Positions 26,992 to 35,953 of a stretch of 60,801 nt of DNA are shown piece after piece; the first letter of the stretch is position 1; every line of letters begins with the position of its first letter. The notes beneath the pieces were generated by a model. It did not search any database and was not told the origin of the DNA. It saw only the letters and a program-made list of their open reading frames with translations. The stretch spans positions 1 through 60,801 of the forward strand of contig CALXKJ010000013.1 of assembly GCA_944388955.1 (NCBI GenBank), in the 5' to 3' direction. This DNA comes from an uncultured Spirochaetaceae bacterium (GTDB lineage: Bacteria > Spirochaetota > Spirochaetia > Sphaerochaetales > Sphaerochaetaceae). A program made the translations under genes and the position numbers.

Positions 26992-28020
26992 ATGAAGCAG
27001 AAAGCTGCGCACGATGATGACTACGCCTACGTATATGTAATCAAGAACCCATCCTACAATGATATATGCCTTTGTGCCTGGGATAGTGTTCTTTATGCGG
27101 GAACTCCAGTTGTTTATGATACTCGATTTGGTCTGGATCTGGGCATTGTAGTCGGTCCAGCTCCTGTCCCCGGCAGTACTTATAAACCAGGAAGCACTGA
27201 GCCAAGAGGTGCATGCCTCCATTTCCATGGTGAGAAAGATAATGATGGTGAATACAGTCCGGATGAGAATGCTCATCAGTGTGACTCATGTTTCGGCTGT
27301 CAGGTTGTAAAGGAGCCTGAACGTATAAGAGTTGCGGGCGATGTGGATTGGATTGACCATCTCGCCACACCTTCAGAAATGGCCAGATACGCAGAGAACT
27401 CCTCAAAAGAGGAGGAGGCTGTGCGCATATGCAGGGAGAAAATCAGAAAGCACAGCTTGCAGATGAAGCTCGTGACAGCACATTTTCTTTTGGGAGAACC
27501 CAAAGTCATCTTCTTTTTCACCGCTGATGAGCGTGTTGATTTCCGCGAGCTCGTAAAGGACCTTGTATCAGTTTTCAGAATGAGGATTGAGCTGCGTCAG
27601 ATAGGCGTACGTGATGAGTCGAGACTTATCGGTGGGCTTTCTGTGTGTGGACGTGATTATTGCTGTCATCTCATGACACGGGAGATGGAGCCTGTGACGA
27701 TAAAGATGGCGAAAGAGCAGAATCTCTCACTGAATTCTGCCAAGATCTCAGGGCCATGCGGTCGTCTTCTGTGCTGCCTTGCGTATGAGAATGATTATTA
27801 TGTCGAGGAGAAAGCAGGATGTCCGCCTGAAGGGACGAGAATCAAGCTCGATCATGAACTCTGGAGAGTCAGTGAAGTCAATATCCTTTCCAGAAAGATA
27901 ACAATGCAGGCAAGCGAAGGCAGAACGATATCGATACCATTCTCGGAGATTTCATTCAATAGTGCTACTGGCTTCTGGGAAGTCTCTGAGGAGTATCAGG
28001 AGGAATTGTTTTCTACCTGA
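26992..28020 (+). CDS. PSP1-domain protein, RicT (YaaT)-like
   Basis: This 342-aa protein carries a PSP1/RicT domain with the cysteine motifs CGRDYCCHL and CGRLLCCLAYE. In Bacillus, RicT with RicA and RicF forms an iron-sulfur complex that assists RNase Y-dependent mRNA maturation. That is notable because rny is in this window. Additional cysteines (CDSCFGC) sit near residue 100. GAGG lies only two bases before the ATG and an in-frame stop precedes it, so the start is fixed but the ribosome site is unusual. Confidence 0.85.
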   Translation: MKQKAAHDDDYAYVYVIKNPSYNDICLCAWDSVLYAGTPVVYDTRFGLDLGIVVGPAPVPGSTYKPGSTEPRGACLHFHGEKDNDGEYSPDENAHQCDSCFGCQVVKEPERIRVAGDVDWIDHLATPSEMARYAENSSKEEEAVRICREKIRKHSLQMKLVTAHFLLGEPKVIFFFTADERVDFRELVKDLVSVFRMRIELRQIGVRDESRLIGGLSVCGRDYCCHLMTREMEPVTIKMAKEQNLSLNSAKISGPCGRLLCCLAYENDYYVEEKAGCPPEGTRIKLDHELWRVSEVNILSRKITMQASEGRTISIPFSEISFNSATGFWEVSEEYQEELFST

Positions 28021-28033
28021 ATAGAGGTGTAGT

Positions 28034-28732
28034 ATGCAGAGAGCATATAAGGTCACGGATATCGATGAAATGACTTATCAGATAGATGAGGAAGGGGTTC
28101 GTTTCTTCCTTCTTGAAGGGAAAGAGAGGGCTCTTCTCATCGATAGTGGCATGATGATTCATGATGCCAGAGAAATAGCTGAAAGCATTACTTCACTTCC
28201 TGTCATGCTCATAAACACGCATGGGGATATAGACCATATTGGAAGCAATGATGAATTCGATTCTTTCCTCATGAATCCGGCAGAAGCATCGAATTACTAC
28301 AATACCCAGAAGAGAAACGGGGCAATCATACCTGTAGAAGATGGGGATAAGATTGATCTTGGAAAGAGAAGCCTTGAGATAATCTCGATACCAGGACATA
28401 CACCAGGAAGCATTGCTATTCTTGATGAGGAGAGAAGGTACCTTTTCAGCGGCGATCCTGTTCAGGATGGAATGATATTCATGTTTGGTGTTCAGCGTGA
28501 AATGCATGCTTATCTTCTGAGTCTTCTTAAGCTGGAGAAAGAAAAAGACAGATTCGATAAAATCTTTCCCTCCCATGGCTCTTGTCCGATAAGCACAGAC
28601 TATATAATGAAGCTTCACGATAAGGCAGAGGCTCTCATGAATGGAAAGATAGCCGGTAGTGATTTCTCCATTCATGGTATTGCCGTAAAACGGTATGACA
28701 CTGGCATCGCCACATTCCTTCTTGACAAGTAA
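28034..28732 (+). CDS. MBL-fold metallo-hydrolase
   Basis: This 232-aa protein has the metallo-beta-lactamase fold signatures: NTHGDIDHIGSN (metal-binding HxxxDH), IPGHTPGSIAIL and LFSGDPVQDG. It is probably a cytosolic zinc hydrolase of the glyoxalase II-like group; substrate unknown. It follows the RicT-like gene by 13 bases with a GGTG site and is likely co-transcribed. Confidence 0.85.
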   Translation: MQRAYKVTDIDEMTYQIDEEGVRFFLLEGKERALLIDSGMMIHDAREIAESITSLPVMLINTHGDIDHIGSNDEFDSFLMNPAEASNYYNTQKRNGAIIPVEDGDKIDLGKRSLEIISIPGHTPGSIAILDEERRYLFSGDPVQDGMIFMFGVQREMHAYLLSLLKLEKEKDRFDKIFPSHGSCPISTDYIMKLHDKAEALMNGKIAGSDFSIHGIAVKRYDTGIATFLLDK

Positions 28733-28790
28733 TCTTCAGTTTTCGTTGCAATTTTTGAATAGAATTCCAGATTTCTAATCATATTCTGAA

Positions 28791-28819
28791 TTGAATATTA
28801 GCTATATTCACGTCATAAT
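28791..28819 (+). promoter_or_regulatory. Promoter of fic, positioned for a leaderless transcript
   Basis: TTGAAT (28791-28796), a 17-base spacer and CATAAT (28814-28819) form a good promoter. Six bases (CTGATT) separate CATAAT from the ATG at 28826, so transcription would begin at the start codon. No Shine-Dalgarno is present. Confidence 0.65.
28792..28810. promoter_or_regulatory. Palindrome in the fic promoter, candidate operator
   Basis: TGAATAT-TAGCT-ATATTCA has perfect seven-base arms and fills the spacer between the -35 and -10. A further ATATTC at 28781 makes a second inverted pair with GAATAT. A repressor bound here would block polymerase. The Fic protein itself has a C-terminal winged-helix region. 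Confidence 0.5.
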
Positions 28820-28825
28820 CTGATT

Positions 28826-29971
28826 ATGATCAGAAGCCGATTATATCTGTGGCAGAACGAAAACTGGCCTGAATTCCGGTGGGATGCTGAGAAGCTGCTC
28901 TCTCCGATATATGAAGTCAGCCAAGAGGTGTCGTTGCTTCTTGGCCGAATCTCAATGTTTGGGGAAGGTATTAAAACGGAATTGCTCACATCTACTCTCG
29001 AGAATGAAATCATTTCCTCGAATTCCGTAGAGAATATATTGCTGAAGAGGGAAGCAGTACGCTCATCAATCCTTGCTCAGCTCAATATGGACACGGAAGG
29101 GCTGAGTGTTAATGATCACTATTCAGAAGGCGCTGTTAGAATATTATTGGACGCTGTGACAAATTCCGCTGTGCCTCTTACGAAAGAAAGGCTGTGGGGC
29201 TGGCATTCTGATTTATTCCCTTCTGGCATAAGCGATGGCCGGAGAATCCTTACGGGGCAATGGCGGCAGGGACCGATGTATGTAATCTCCGGCAATACTG
29301 GAAAGGAGATTATCCACTTTGAAGCGCCTCCCGCGGAAATGGTTGATGGCGAAATTGATAGCTTTTTGAAATTCGTCAACGAAAATGATGTGAATCCGAT
29401 TATAAAAGCCGCTGTGAGCCATCTATGGTTTGTAACGATTCATCCATTTGCTGATGGAAACGGCAGGATTGCAAGAACTATCACCGAGATGCTTTTAGCG
29501 CGTGCCGATAATTCACCGCATCGATATTACAGTTTCTCTTCCGCAATCATGAAAAACAGAAAAGCCTATTATGATGCTTTGGAATATGCTGAAAAAAGCA
29601 CGATGGATGTCACATCTTTCATTGCTTACTTCATCGAAACAATGAGAGTTGCTGTGGCAGATGCTGAAATGAGAATAGCGAAAACGATTGAGAAGACTCG
29701 TTTCTGGGATAGAATCAGAAGCATTTCCATGAATGAGAGGCAGGTAAAGATGGTGAACAAGCTGGTGGATGGCTTTGAAGGCAGACTTACTGCTGAGAAA
29801 TGGGGCAAGATAACAAAATGCTCACACGCAACAGCCTTGAGGGATATAAATGATCTCATTCAGAAGGGTGTCCTCGAGGAAGATGGCGGGAAAAGCAGGA
29901 ATGCGGGGTACATTCTGAAAAAAACGCAGAGACGGTATTTGGCAGTATTTCGTAATACTGAAATGTATTGA
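28826..29971 (+). CDS. Fic-family protein with N-terminal DUF4172-like region and C-terminal winged helix
   Basis: Fic proteins usually transfer AMP from ATP to target hydroxyls. This 381-aa protein starts with a DUF4172-like segment (YLWQNENWPEFRWD), has an inhibitory-helix motif fitting (S/T)xxxE(G/N) in SSNSVEN near residue 65, and the active-site loop HPFADGNGRIART near residue 205. The last 90 residues (GRLTAEKWGKITKCSHATAL) look like a winged-helix DNA-binding domain. It could autoregulate through the palindrome in its promoter. It is a single gene without a toxin-antitoxin partner. Confidence 0.92.
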   Translation: MIRSRLYLWQNENWPEFRWDAEKLLSPIYEVSQEVSLLLGRISMFGEGIKTELLTSTLENEIISSNSVENILLKREAVRSSILAQLNMDTEGLSVNDHYSEGAVRILLDAVTNSAVPLTKERLWGWHSDLFPSGISDGRRILTGQWRQGPMYVISGNTGKEIIHFEAPPAEMVDGEIDSFLKFVNENDVNPIIKAAVSHLWFVTIHPFADGNGRIARTITEMLLARADNSPHRYYSFSSAIMKNRKAYYDALEYAEKSTMDVTSFIAYFIETMRVAVADAEMRIAKTIEKTRFWDRIRSISMNERQVKMVNKLVDGFEGRLTAEKWGKITKCSHATALRDINDLIQKGVLEEDGGKSRNAGYILKKTQRRYLAVFRNTEMY

Positions 29972-30057
29972 GCCGAAAGCGTGTGTTAAAGCGTGGAAAT
30001 GCTCTGATGAAGCAGAAATGGAAAGATTGGGAGGATAAAACTTTGCAAGGCAAAGTG

Positions 30058-30084
30058 TTGACTCATGATTTTCTTTATGATAAT
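30058..30084 (+). promoter_or_regulatory. Possible promoter for rpsT
   Basis: TTGACT (30058-30063) and GATAAT (30079-30084) are good hexamers but the spacer is only 15 bases. A 7-base hairpin (ACTTTGC-AAG-GCAAAGT) lies just upstream at 30040-30056 and may end the fic transcript, though it lacks a T-run. Confidence 0.35.
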
Positions 30085-30156
30085 TTCTGTAACGCTGTCA
30101 GACGATGACGGCAATTTGATTGTATTAAACGATTGTAATTTCGTTTGGAGGAATAA

Positions 30157-30417
30157 ATGGCTAACAAGTCCGCAGAGAAGAGAGAACGTCAGGAAGCAAA
30201 GCGCCGCATCCGCAATCATGCTGCAAAGAGCAAGGTCCGCACGGCTATAAAGAAGTTCGACGCAGCAGTAGCTGCTGGTGATAAGGCTGCAGCAGCAACA
30301 GCTCTTGCAGAGAGCAACAAGCTTCTTGATAGCGTCGCTGGAAAGGGCATCATCCATAAGAATACTGCAGCAAGAAAAAAGAGCAGACTCGCACACGCTT
30401 TCAATAAGATGGCTTAA
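30157..30417 (+). CDS. rpsT: 30S ribosomal protein S20
   Basis: S20 (86 aa) is a helical bundle that binds the 16S rRNA 5' and 3' minor domains. It starts [17 protein letters not shown] and ends [19 protein letters not shown], both family-typical, and is rich in lysine and alanine. TTTGGAGG precedes the ATG. Confidence 0.96.
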   Translation: MANKSAEKRERQEAKRRIRNHAAKSKVRTAIKKFDAAVAAGDKAAAATALAESNKLLDSVAGKGIIHKNTAARKKSRLAHAFNKMA

Positions 30418-30435
30418 TGCTGTTGAGGAGTGTGC

Positions 30436-30750
30436 ATGATGGAAAAACTCACCAAGGCTGCAATTATTGAGAGTCTTCATGGCAAGCTCGGCATCAACAG
30501 AACTGATATCCATTCAGTGATTGACGAGCTTTTTGAGGAAATCAAGGATGGTCTGAAGGACAACCGTGTTATCGAGCTCCGTGGATTCGGCACATTTGAG
30601 GTCAGAATCAGAAAGGGCAGAGAGAAGGCACGTAACCCGAAGACAGGAGATGTCGTTGCCGTTGATAGGCATGGAGTCGCAATCTTCCGCCCCGGTAAGG
30701 AGCTGAAGGATTTCGTCTGGGATATAACATCCGGACCGGAAGAGGAATAA
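30436..30750 (+). CDS. HU/IHF-family DNA-binding protein
   Basis: This 104-aa nucleoid protein has the HU/IHF fold: an N-terminal helical region (LTKAAIIESLHGKLG), the saddle strand IELRGFGTFEVRIRKGREKA, and the DNA-wrapping arm with RNPKTGD. HU-like and IHF-like forms cannot be told apart here. ATG codons at 30436 and 30439 are both possible after GGAG. It sits between rpsT and lnt in one operon. Confidence 0.92.
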   Translation: MMEKLTKAAIIESLHGKLGINRTDIHSVIDELFEEIKDGLKDNRVIELRGFGTFEVRIRKGREKARNPKTGDVVAVDRHGVAIFRPGKELKDFVWDITSGPEEE

Positions 30751-30754
30751 CAGC

Positions 30755-32431
30755 TTGAACGCTGGACATACATCCAAAAGAAGCCTCAGGACCATTGGTT
30801 CTGAGGTTCTTGTTTTAGTTTTATCCGCTTTTATTTATTCATTTGCATTTCCGGGCTTCATGTCTGGGAAGGGAATCCCGTTTATCGCGCTTGTCGTGCT
30901 CATTCCTGTATTCGCAGTAATTAGGAACGCCTCATGGAAGGTTGTTTGGGCTTATGGATTCCTTTTTGAGTTTGTTTTCTATATTACTTTCGCGTATTGG
31001 CTGAAGGGTTTCCATGCTTTGGCGATTATCCTGATTCCTGTCATCAAGGGACTGGAGATGATTCTCTGTTTCCTTGCATTGAAGGCCGCGGATTCATTTT
31101 TCAAACGTACAGGATACTTTGTCCAGACAGTAATCTGGGTTGCTTATGCGTACCTCAGCGAGAACTGGTTCGCCGGATTCCCTTATGGGGATATCGCATA
31201 CGCGCTATATAATTTCAAGCCATTTGTCCAGATTGCAGATATCACTGGTATATGGGGGATAAGCTTCCTCGCAATCCTTCCTCAGCCATTTCTCGGACGT
31301 TATCTTTCTGATTGGCTCAATGGCAAATCAGAGCGTTTCATTCCTTATGTCAGGAAGAACATCGTGTTTGTTGCTCTCTATCTTGTCCTGATTATCGCCA
31401 ACCTTATATATGGCGGGGTGAAAATCGCCGAATGGAGAGGAAAGGAGCCTGATAGAGTCTGGGATGTCGTGGCTGTGCAGCACAACCATGATTCATGGAA
31501 GGGTGGCTATACTACATATCTACATAACTTCAATAACCTGAGAAGGCTTACGCTTGAGGCTATGGCGGAGACAGATCCGGATGCGGTTATCTGGAGTGAG
31601 ACAGCATTTGTCCCTTCAATAGCATGGCACACAGCTTATTCTGTTGAGGGAACCGGTTATGAGCAGACGGCGCGTCTTGTCGATGATTTCGTCTCATTCG
31701 CCGTAGGGCTTGGAATCCCCCTCATTACAGGTAATTCCGAAGGAGTCATTGCAGATCCGTCACTGCCTCCGATTCTTGAAGATGGAAGCACTAACAGGAT
31801 GGATTACAACACTGTAATTCTCTTTGATGACGGTGAGATAAAAGAGACTTACCGCAAGCAGCACCTTGTTCCGTTTACTGAGTATTTCCCATATGAAGAG
31901 GAGCTGCCATGGCTTTATAATCTCCTCCTTGCCAATGATTACAACTGGTGGCTTCAGGGTACAGAACCTGTGGTCTTCGATTCTGACGGCGTTAAATTCT
32001 CAACTCCCATCTGTTTTGAGGATGTCTTTGGCTATCTTTCCGCAGAATTCGTTGCTAATGGTGCAGATCTTATAGTCAATATGTCCAATGATAACTGGTC
32101 CAAGAGAGTGCCTGCTGAAATGCAGCATGCTGCAATGGGCTCCATGAGGGCTATTGAGACCAGAAAATCTGTTATAAGAGGCACGAATAGCGGCATAACA
32201 TGCCTTATCACCCCGGAAGGGACGATACATGATGAGATGGAGCCATTCGCAATGGGATGGAAGCTGTATCATGTTCCTGTTTATACGCATGAAAGCAATG
32301 CTGATACATTCTATGTCAGACATATCGATCTTTTCGGTCATATAGCTGTCTACTCGTCATACGCTCTGCTTGCTATCGGGGCTGTGATGAAAGCTGTGAG
32401 TTTCATAATGAAAAAGAAGGCAGGAAAGTGA
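30755..32431 (+). CDS. lnt: Apolipoprotein N-acyltransferase
   Basis: Lnt (558 aa) adds the third acyl chain to lipoproteins in the inner membrane. Several N-terminal membrane helices precede a nitrilase-like domain with the catalytic triad: Glu in VIWSETAFVPS, Lys in YRKQHLVPFTEYFP and Cys in PICFEDVFG. The start is TTG at 30755 after GAGGAA; no ATG exists before the first helix. It overlaps cinA by four bases. Confidence 0.93.
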   Translation: MNAGHTSKRSLRTIGSEVLVLVLSAFIYSFAFPGFMSGKGIPFIALVVLIPVFAVIRNASWKVVWAYGFLFEFVFYITFAYWLKGFHALAIILIPVIKGLEMILCFLALKAADSFFKRTGYFVQTVIWVAYAYLSENWFAGFPYGDIAYALYNFKPFVQIADITGIWGISFLAILPQPFLGRYLSDWLNGKSERFIPYVRKNIVFVALYLVLIIANLIYGGVKIAEWRGKEPDRVWDVVAVQHNHDSWKGGYTTYLHNFNNLRRLTLEAMAETDPDAVIWSETAFVPSIAWHTAYSVEGTGYEQTARLVDDFVSFAVGLGIPLITGNSEGVIADPSLPPILEDGSTNRMDYNTVILFDDGEIKETYRKQHLVPFTEYFPYEEELPWLYNLLLANDYNWWLQGTEPVVFDSDGVKFSTPICFEDVFGYLSAEFVANGADLIVNMSNDNWSKRVPAEMQHAAMGSMRAIETRKSVIRGTNSGITCLITPEGTIHDEMEPFAMGWKLYHVPVYTHESNADTFYVRHIDLFGHIAVYSSYALLAIGAVMKAVSFIMKKKAGK

Positions 32432-33666
32432 AAGCTGAGATAATCGTTATCGGGACAGAGCTCACGCGTGGGATAATCCAGGATAAGCATGGCATGGTCA
32501 TAAGCCATGAGCTGACTGCAATCGGTGTCCATGTCTCTGAAATCATCGTCCTTCCTGATGATGGCTCGATAGAATCAGTGCTGAAAAAGGCAATCGGTGA
32601 ATCGGATCTTATTATCATCACCGGCGGTCTTGGTCCTACAAGCGATGACATGACAAGGGCTATTATCGCTGAGAGTGCGGGTAAAGCGCTTGTTAGAGAT
32701 GAAGGCTCATGGCAGCTGCTTCTGTCGAAGCTTGGCGATAAAGCTTATGGCGCTAACTCCCGTCAGGCAATGATTCCCGAAGGCTTCAGCATCATTGCAA
32801 ATGCAAATGGTACTGCGCCTGGATTCTATGGTTATAGTGGCAGCACGCTCATTGTTTCCCTTCCCGGACCTCCGAGAGAGATGGATCCGATGTTCTACGA
32901 TTATGTCCTTCCGCTTATAAAGAAAAAGCTGGATCTTCCTGATGCGGAGCGCGACGAATACTCTTCATTCATAACAGCTGAAGCAAAGCTTGAGGATCTG
33001 TATGAGGAAATCGATCCAGAGCTTGAATGGGGTACAAGATTCCAGGATTACCGTATTTCACTCTATGTATCAGGCAAGACGAGAGCTGAAAGATGCAAAG
33101 CAATCGGGAAGCTCTCTGAGAAAGTCGGTAAATACCGCATAGTGGAAGGGGATAGGGATGCCCTTGGGATTCTTATTGATACGCTGAGAAAGCATCACGC
33201 GACAGTCTCAGCCGCTGAGAGCTGTACAGGCGGTCTTATCTCCGAGCTTCTCACATCCCGTCCCGGTTCATCCGAATTCATGGTCGGAGCTGTAACGTCA
33301 TATGCAGCTTCCGCAAAGCATGATGTGCTTGGCGTTTCTGATAGCATCATAAAAGAGCATGGAACTGTATCTGCTGAATGCGCACTTGGTATGGCTGATG
33401 GCGTCAGAAGATTGATGGCCTCGGATTATTCTCTCTCCGTAACCGGTGTCGCTGGTCCTGACACAGATGAAGGAAAAGCAGTAGGGACAGTCTATCTCGG
33501 CTTTTCTGGAAAAGAGAGGACGTCAGTCTCGGTTCTTCTTCCTTTTTCGTCCTGGGGCCGTGATTCAATAAGAAGAAAAGCTGCAGTGAGTGCGATGCTT
33601 CTTCTCGCGAAGTTCATTGAGGGTGAGGACATTCAGGAAATCGTGAAGAGCTGGAAGCATATCTGA
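32428..33666 (+). CDS. cinA: CinA-family protein (nicotinamide-nucleotide amidohydrolase type)
   Basis: This 412-aa protein has the two-domain CinA layout. The N-terminal MoCF-like domain reads EIIVIGTELTRG and IIITGGLGPTSDDMT. The C-terminal PncC domain reads AAESCTGGLISELL and VTGVAGPDTDEGKAVGTVY. The family recycles pyridine nucleotides (NMN deamidase, ADP-ribose pyrophosphatase). The start is GTG, overlapping the lnt stop as GTGA. Confidence 0.93.
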   Translation: MKAEIIVIGTELTRGIIQDKHGMVISHELTAIGVHVSEIIVLPDDGSIESVLKKAIGESDLIIITGGLGPTSDDMTRAIIAESAGKALVRDEGSWQLLLSKLGDKAYGANSRQAMIPEGFSIIANANGTAPGFYGYSGSTLIVSLPGPPREMDPMFYDYVLPLIKKKLDLPDAERDEYSSFITAEAKLEDLYEEIDPELEWGTRFQDYRISLYVSGKTRAERCKAIGKLSEKVGKYRIVEGDRDALGILIDTLRKHHATVSAAESCTGGLISELLTSRPGSSEFMVGAVTSYAASAKHDVLGVSDSIIKEHGTVSAECALGMADGVRRLMASDYSLSVTGVAGPDTDEGKAVGTVYLGFSGKERTSVSVLLPFSSWGRDSIRRKAAVSAMLLLAKFIEGEDIQEIVKSWKHI

Positions 33667-33793
33667 ACATGCATTATGGGTTGTTGACTATTTCTGGGTT
33701 ATGGCAATATCATCAAGGTGACAGAAAGCCTTCATTGAGCAGAAGGCGAATTCATCTAGATACTTTCCATTCTTTATTTTGGAGTAATAATTA

Positions 33794-35587
33794 ATGTCAG
33801 ATTTATTAGATGAGGCGGAGGAACTTGCTGTTCCAGCGCCTGCGGAAGAGAAGCCTCTGAAGAAGAAGCCTGGCCGCCCTAAGAAGACAAAGGCTGAAGG
33901 TGACGAGAAGAAGAAAGTCACTATCAGGCGTAAAGCACGTGTAACAGTGAAGAATACAGCTGACAGACCTCAGCAGGGAGAAAACCAGACTGAGGAGAAT
34001 GCCGTCGCTGCTGATATAAAAGAAGAAAAAACAGAGCAAGCTCATCTTCCGGAAGAGAAACCTGCAATGGCAGCTGAGGAAACAATCTCAGAGACCACAG
34101 ATTCTGAGACTCCGGCTGCTGAAGCCCCGGAATCAAATGAAGATGAGGCAGCACAGGATAATCGCCAGGCACAGGATGGCCGTAAGTATGATGATAGATA
34201 TCATTCCGGACGCCGTGACAAGAGAATGAAAAATGGCAAGAGACGTCCTATGGAGGAGTATCCACCAGAGATAAACCTTGATGAGCACCCGGAGGCGCCC
34301 CAGCTGTTTATCTCTGTTCTCACTGCTCTCCATATTGATGAGCTGAGAGATAGGGCGCGCGAGCAGGGCATTCCTGAGGATGTCATCCTCGATTGCAGGA
34401 AGCCGGAGCTCATAGCCAGAATGCTAAGGCTTCACTCCGCTAATGGCGGTGCGCTTCTTGTTGAAGGCGTTCTTGAGATACTTCAGGAAGGCGGTTTCGG
34501 ATATATCAGATATGGTGTGAACAATTATCTTGCCGGAACTGAGGATGTATATGTCCCTGGCTTCTTCCTGAAGACAATCGGACTCAAGACCGGTGATACC
34601 GTATTTGCCCAGATCAGGGCCCCGAGGGATAACGAGAAGAGTGCCGCAGTCGTGCGTGTTCTCACAGTAAATGGTGAAGAGCCGAAGATGGCGAAAATCC
34701 GTGCTCCGTTTGATACCTTGACTCCGCTTTTCCCGGATGAGAGACTGCATCTGGAGATTGTCGAAGATGGTAAGCCCTCTGATCTCTCAACGCGTGTAGT
34801 CGATCTCTTCTGCCCGATTGGTAAGGGCCAGCGCTCGCTTATCGTTGCACCTCCACGTACAGGAAAGACTGTCCTCATGCAGAAAATCGCCAATGCGATA
34901 ACTGAAAACCATCCGGAAGTGACGCTTATCGTGCTTCTTGTCGATGAACGTCCTGAGGAAGTCACAGATATGAGACGCAACGTCAAGGCTGAAGTTATCG
35001 CCAGCACATTCGATGAGCAGGCCACGCACCACGTGCAGGTTGCTGAGATGGTAATCGAGAAAGCAAAGAGACTCGTTGAATATAAGAAAGATGTCGTAAT
35101 CCTTCTTGATTCAATCACAAGACTTGCCCGTGCGTATAACCAGACTGTACCGGCATCTGGAAAGATTCTCTCAGGTGGTGTTGATTCCAATGCTCTCCAT
35201 AAGCCTAAGAGATTCTTCGGAGCCGCGAGGAATATCGAGCAGGGAGGCTCGCTGACAATCATCTCGACAGCACTCATAGAAACGGGCTCGAGAATGGACG
35301 AGGTCATCTTTGAGGAGTTCAAGGGAACAGGCAATAACGAGATTGTCCTCGATAGGAAGATGGCAGATAACCGTAAGTTCCCGGCTATCAACATAAAGAA
35401 ATCAGGGACACGCCGCGATGATCTGCTTCTGCCTGCTGATGTTCTTTCCCGCGTCTTCCTTCTCCGTTCCGCTTTCGGCAATCTTGACGATGTTGACATG
35501 TCAGTCGCTCTCATTGACAAGATGAAGAAGACAAACAATAATAAGGAGTTCCTCGACTCGATGAATTCACCATCGACGCTGAGGTAA
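33794..35587 (+). CDS. rho: Transcription termination factor Rho
   Basis: Rho (597 aa) is the hexameric RNA helicase that ends transcription. After a long charged N-terminal insertion (about 170 residues, [10 protein letters not shown] basic then acidic) come the RNA-binding domain ([16 protein letters not shown]) and the ATPase with Walker [11 protein letters not shown] and Walker [17 protein letters not shown]. The extension makes it much longer than the 419 residues of E. coli Rho. A GGAG lies nine bases before the ATG. Confidence 0.96.
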   Translation: MSDLLDEAEELAVPAPAEEKPLKKKPGRPKKTKAEGDEKKKVTIRRKARVTVKNTADRPQQGENQTEENAVAADIKEEKTEQAHLPEEKPAMAAEETISETTDSETPAAEAPESNEDEAAQDNRQAQDGRKYDDRYHSGRRDKRMKNGKRRPMEEYPPEINLDEHPEAPQLFISVLTALHIDELRDRAREQGIPEDVILDCRKPELIARMLRLHSANGGALLVEGVLEILQEGGFGYIRYGVNNYLAGTEDVYVPGFFLKTIGLKTGDTVFAQIRAPRDNEKSAAVVRVLTVNGEEPKMAKIRAPFDTLTPLFPDERLHLEIVEDGKPSDLSTRVVDLFCPIGKGQRSLIVAPPRTGKTVLMQKIANAITENHPEVTLIVLLVDERPEEVTDMRRNVKAEVIASTFDEQATHHVQVAEMVIEKAKRLVEYKKDVVILLDSITRLARAYNQTVPASGKILSGGVDSNALHKPKRFFGAARNIEQGGSLTIISTALIETGSRMDEVIFEEFKGTGNNEIVLDRKMADNRKFPAINIKKSGTRRDDLLLPADVLSRVFLLRSAFGNLDDVDMSVALIDKMKKTNNNKEFLDSMNSPSTLR

Positions 35588-35595
35588 TAAAGATA

Positions 35596-35615
35596 TCCCC
35601 TGTCTGTGAAAGCAG
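35596..35615 (+). repeat. Hairpin between rho and rpmE
   Basis: CTGTCTG-TGAAAG-CAGACGG gives a seven-base stem with one U-G pair in the rho-rpmE gap. No T-run follows, so it is not an intrinsic terminator. A leader role for L31 regulation is possible but untested. Confidence 0.35.
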
Positions 35616-35645
35616 ACGGTATATGCATAAACCGGAGGAAATGAA

Positions 35646-35852
35646 ATGAAGAAGAACATCCATCCTGAATACACACTGCAGGAAATCACATGCTCATGCG
35701 GCAATGTGATCAAGACAAAGTCCACATCGAAGAACCTTCATGTTGAAATCTGCTCAGCATGCCATCCGTTCTTCACAGGTACTCAGAAGCTCGTTGACAC
35801 AACAGGTCGTGTCGAGCGCTTCAACAAGAGATATAACAGAGAGACAAAATAA
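35646..35852 (+). CDS. rpmE: 50S ribosomal protein L31, zinc form
   Basis: L31 (68 aa) bridges the subunits. The zinc ligands are visible as CSCG near residue 16 and CSACHPF near residue 37, so this is the cysteine-containing form. It starts [15 protein letters not shown] after GGAGG, and follows rho as in many genomes. Confidence 0.96.
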   Translation: MKKNIHPEYTLQEITCSCGNVIKTKSTSKNLHVEICSACHPFFTGTQKLVDTTGRVERFNKRYNRETK

Positions 35853-35869
35853 GCATTATAGAGTCTCAG

Positions 35870-35902
35870 AAATGGCCGGGAATTTCTCGGCCATTTGTTT
35901 TT
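35870..35902 (+). terminator. Intrinsic terminator of rho-rpmE
   Basis: AAATGGCCG (35870-35878) and CGGCCATTT (35888-35896) form a perfect nine-base stem, followed by GTTTTT. The last bases of the T-run are also the first bases of the next promoter's TTGACA. Confidence 0.85.
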
Positions 35903-35930
35903 GACAACGCAAAGCTTTTTCGTATATATT
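35901..35930 (+). promoter_or_regulatory. Promoter for the galactokinase-like gene operon
   Basis: TTGACA (35901-35906), an 18-base spacer and TATATT (35925-35930) lie upstream of the ATG at 35954, with AAAGGTG as ribosome site. The -35 overlaps the end of the rpmE terminator T-run. Confidence 0.7.
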
Positions 35931-35953
35931 ATCCCCGGAAAGGTGTTTACGCT

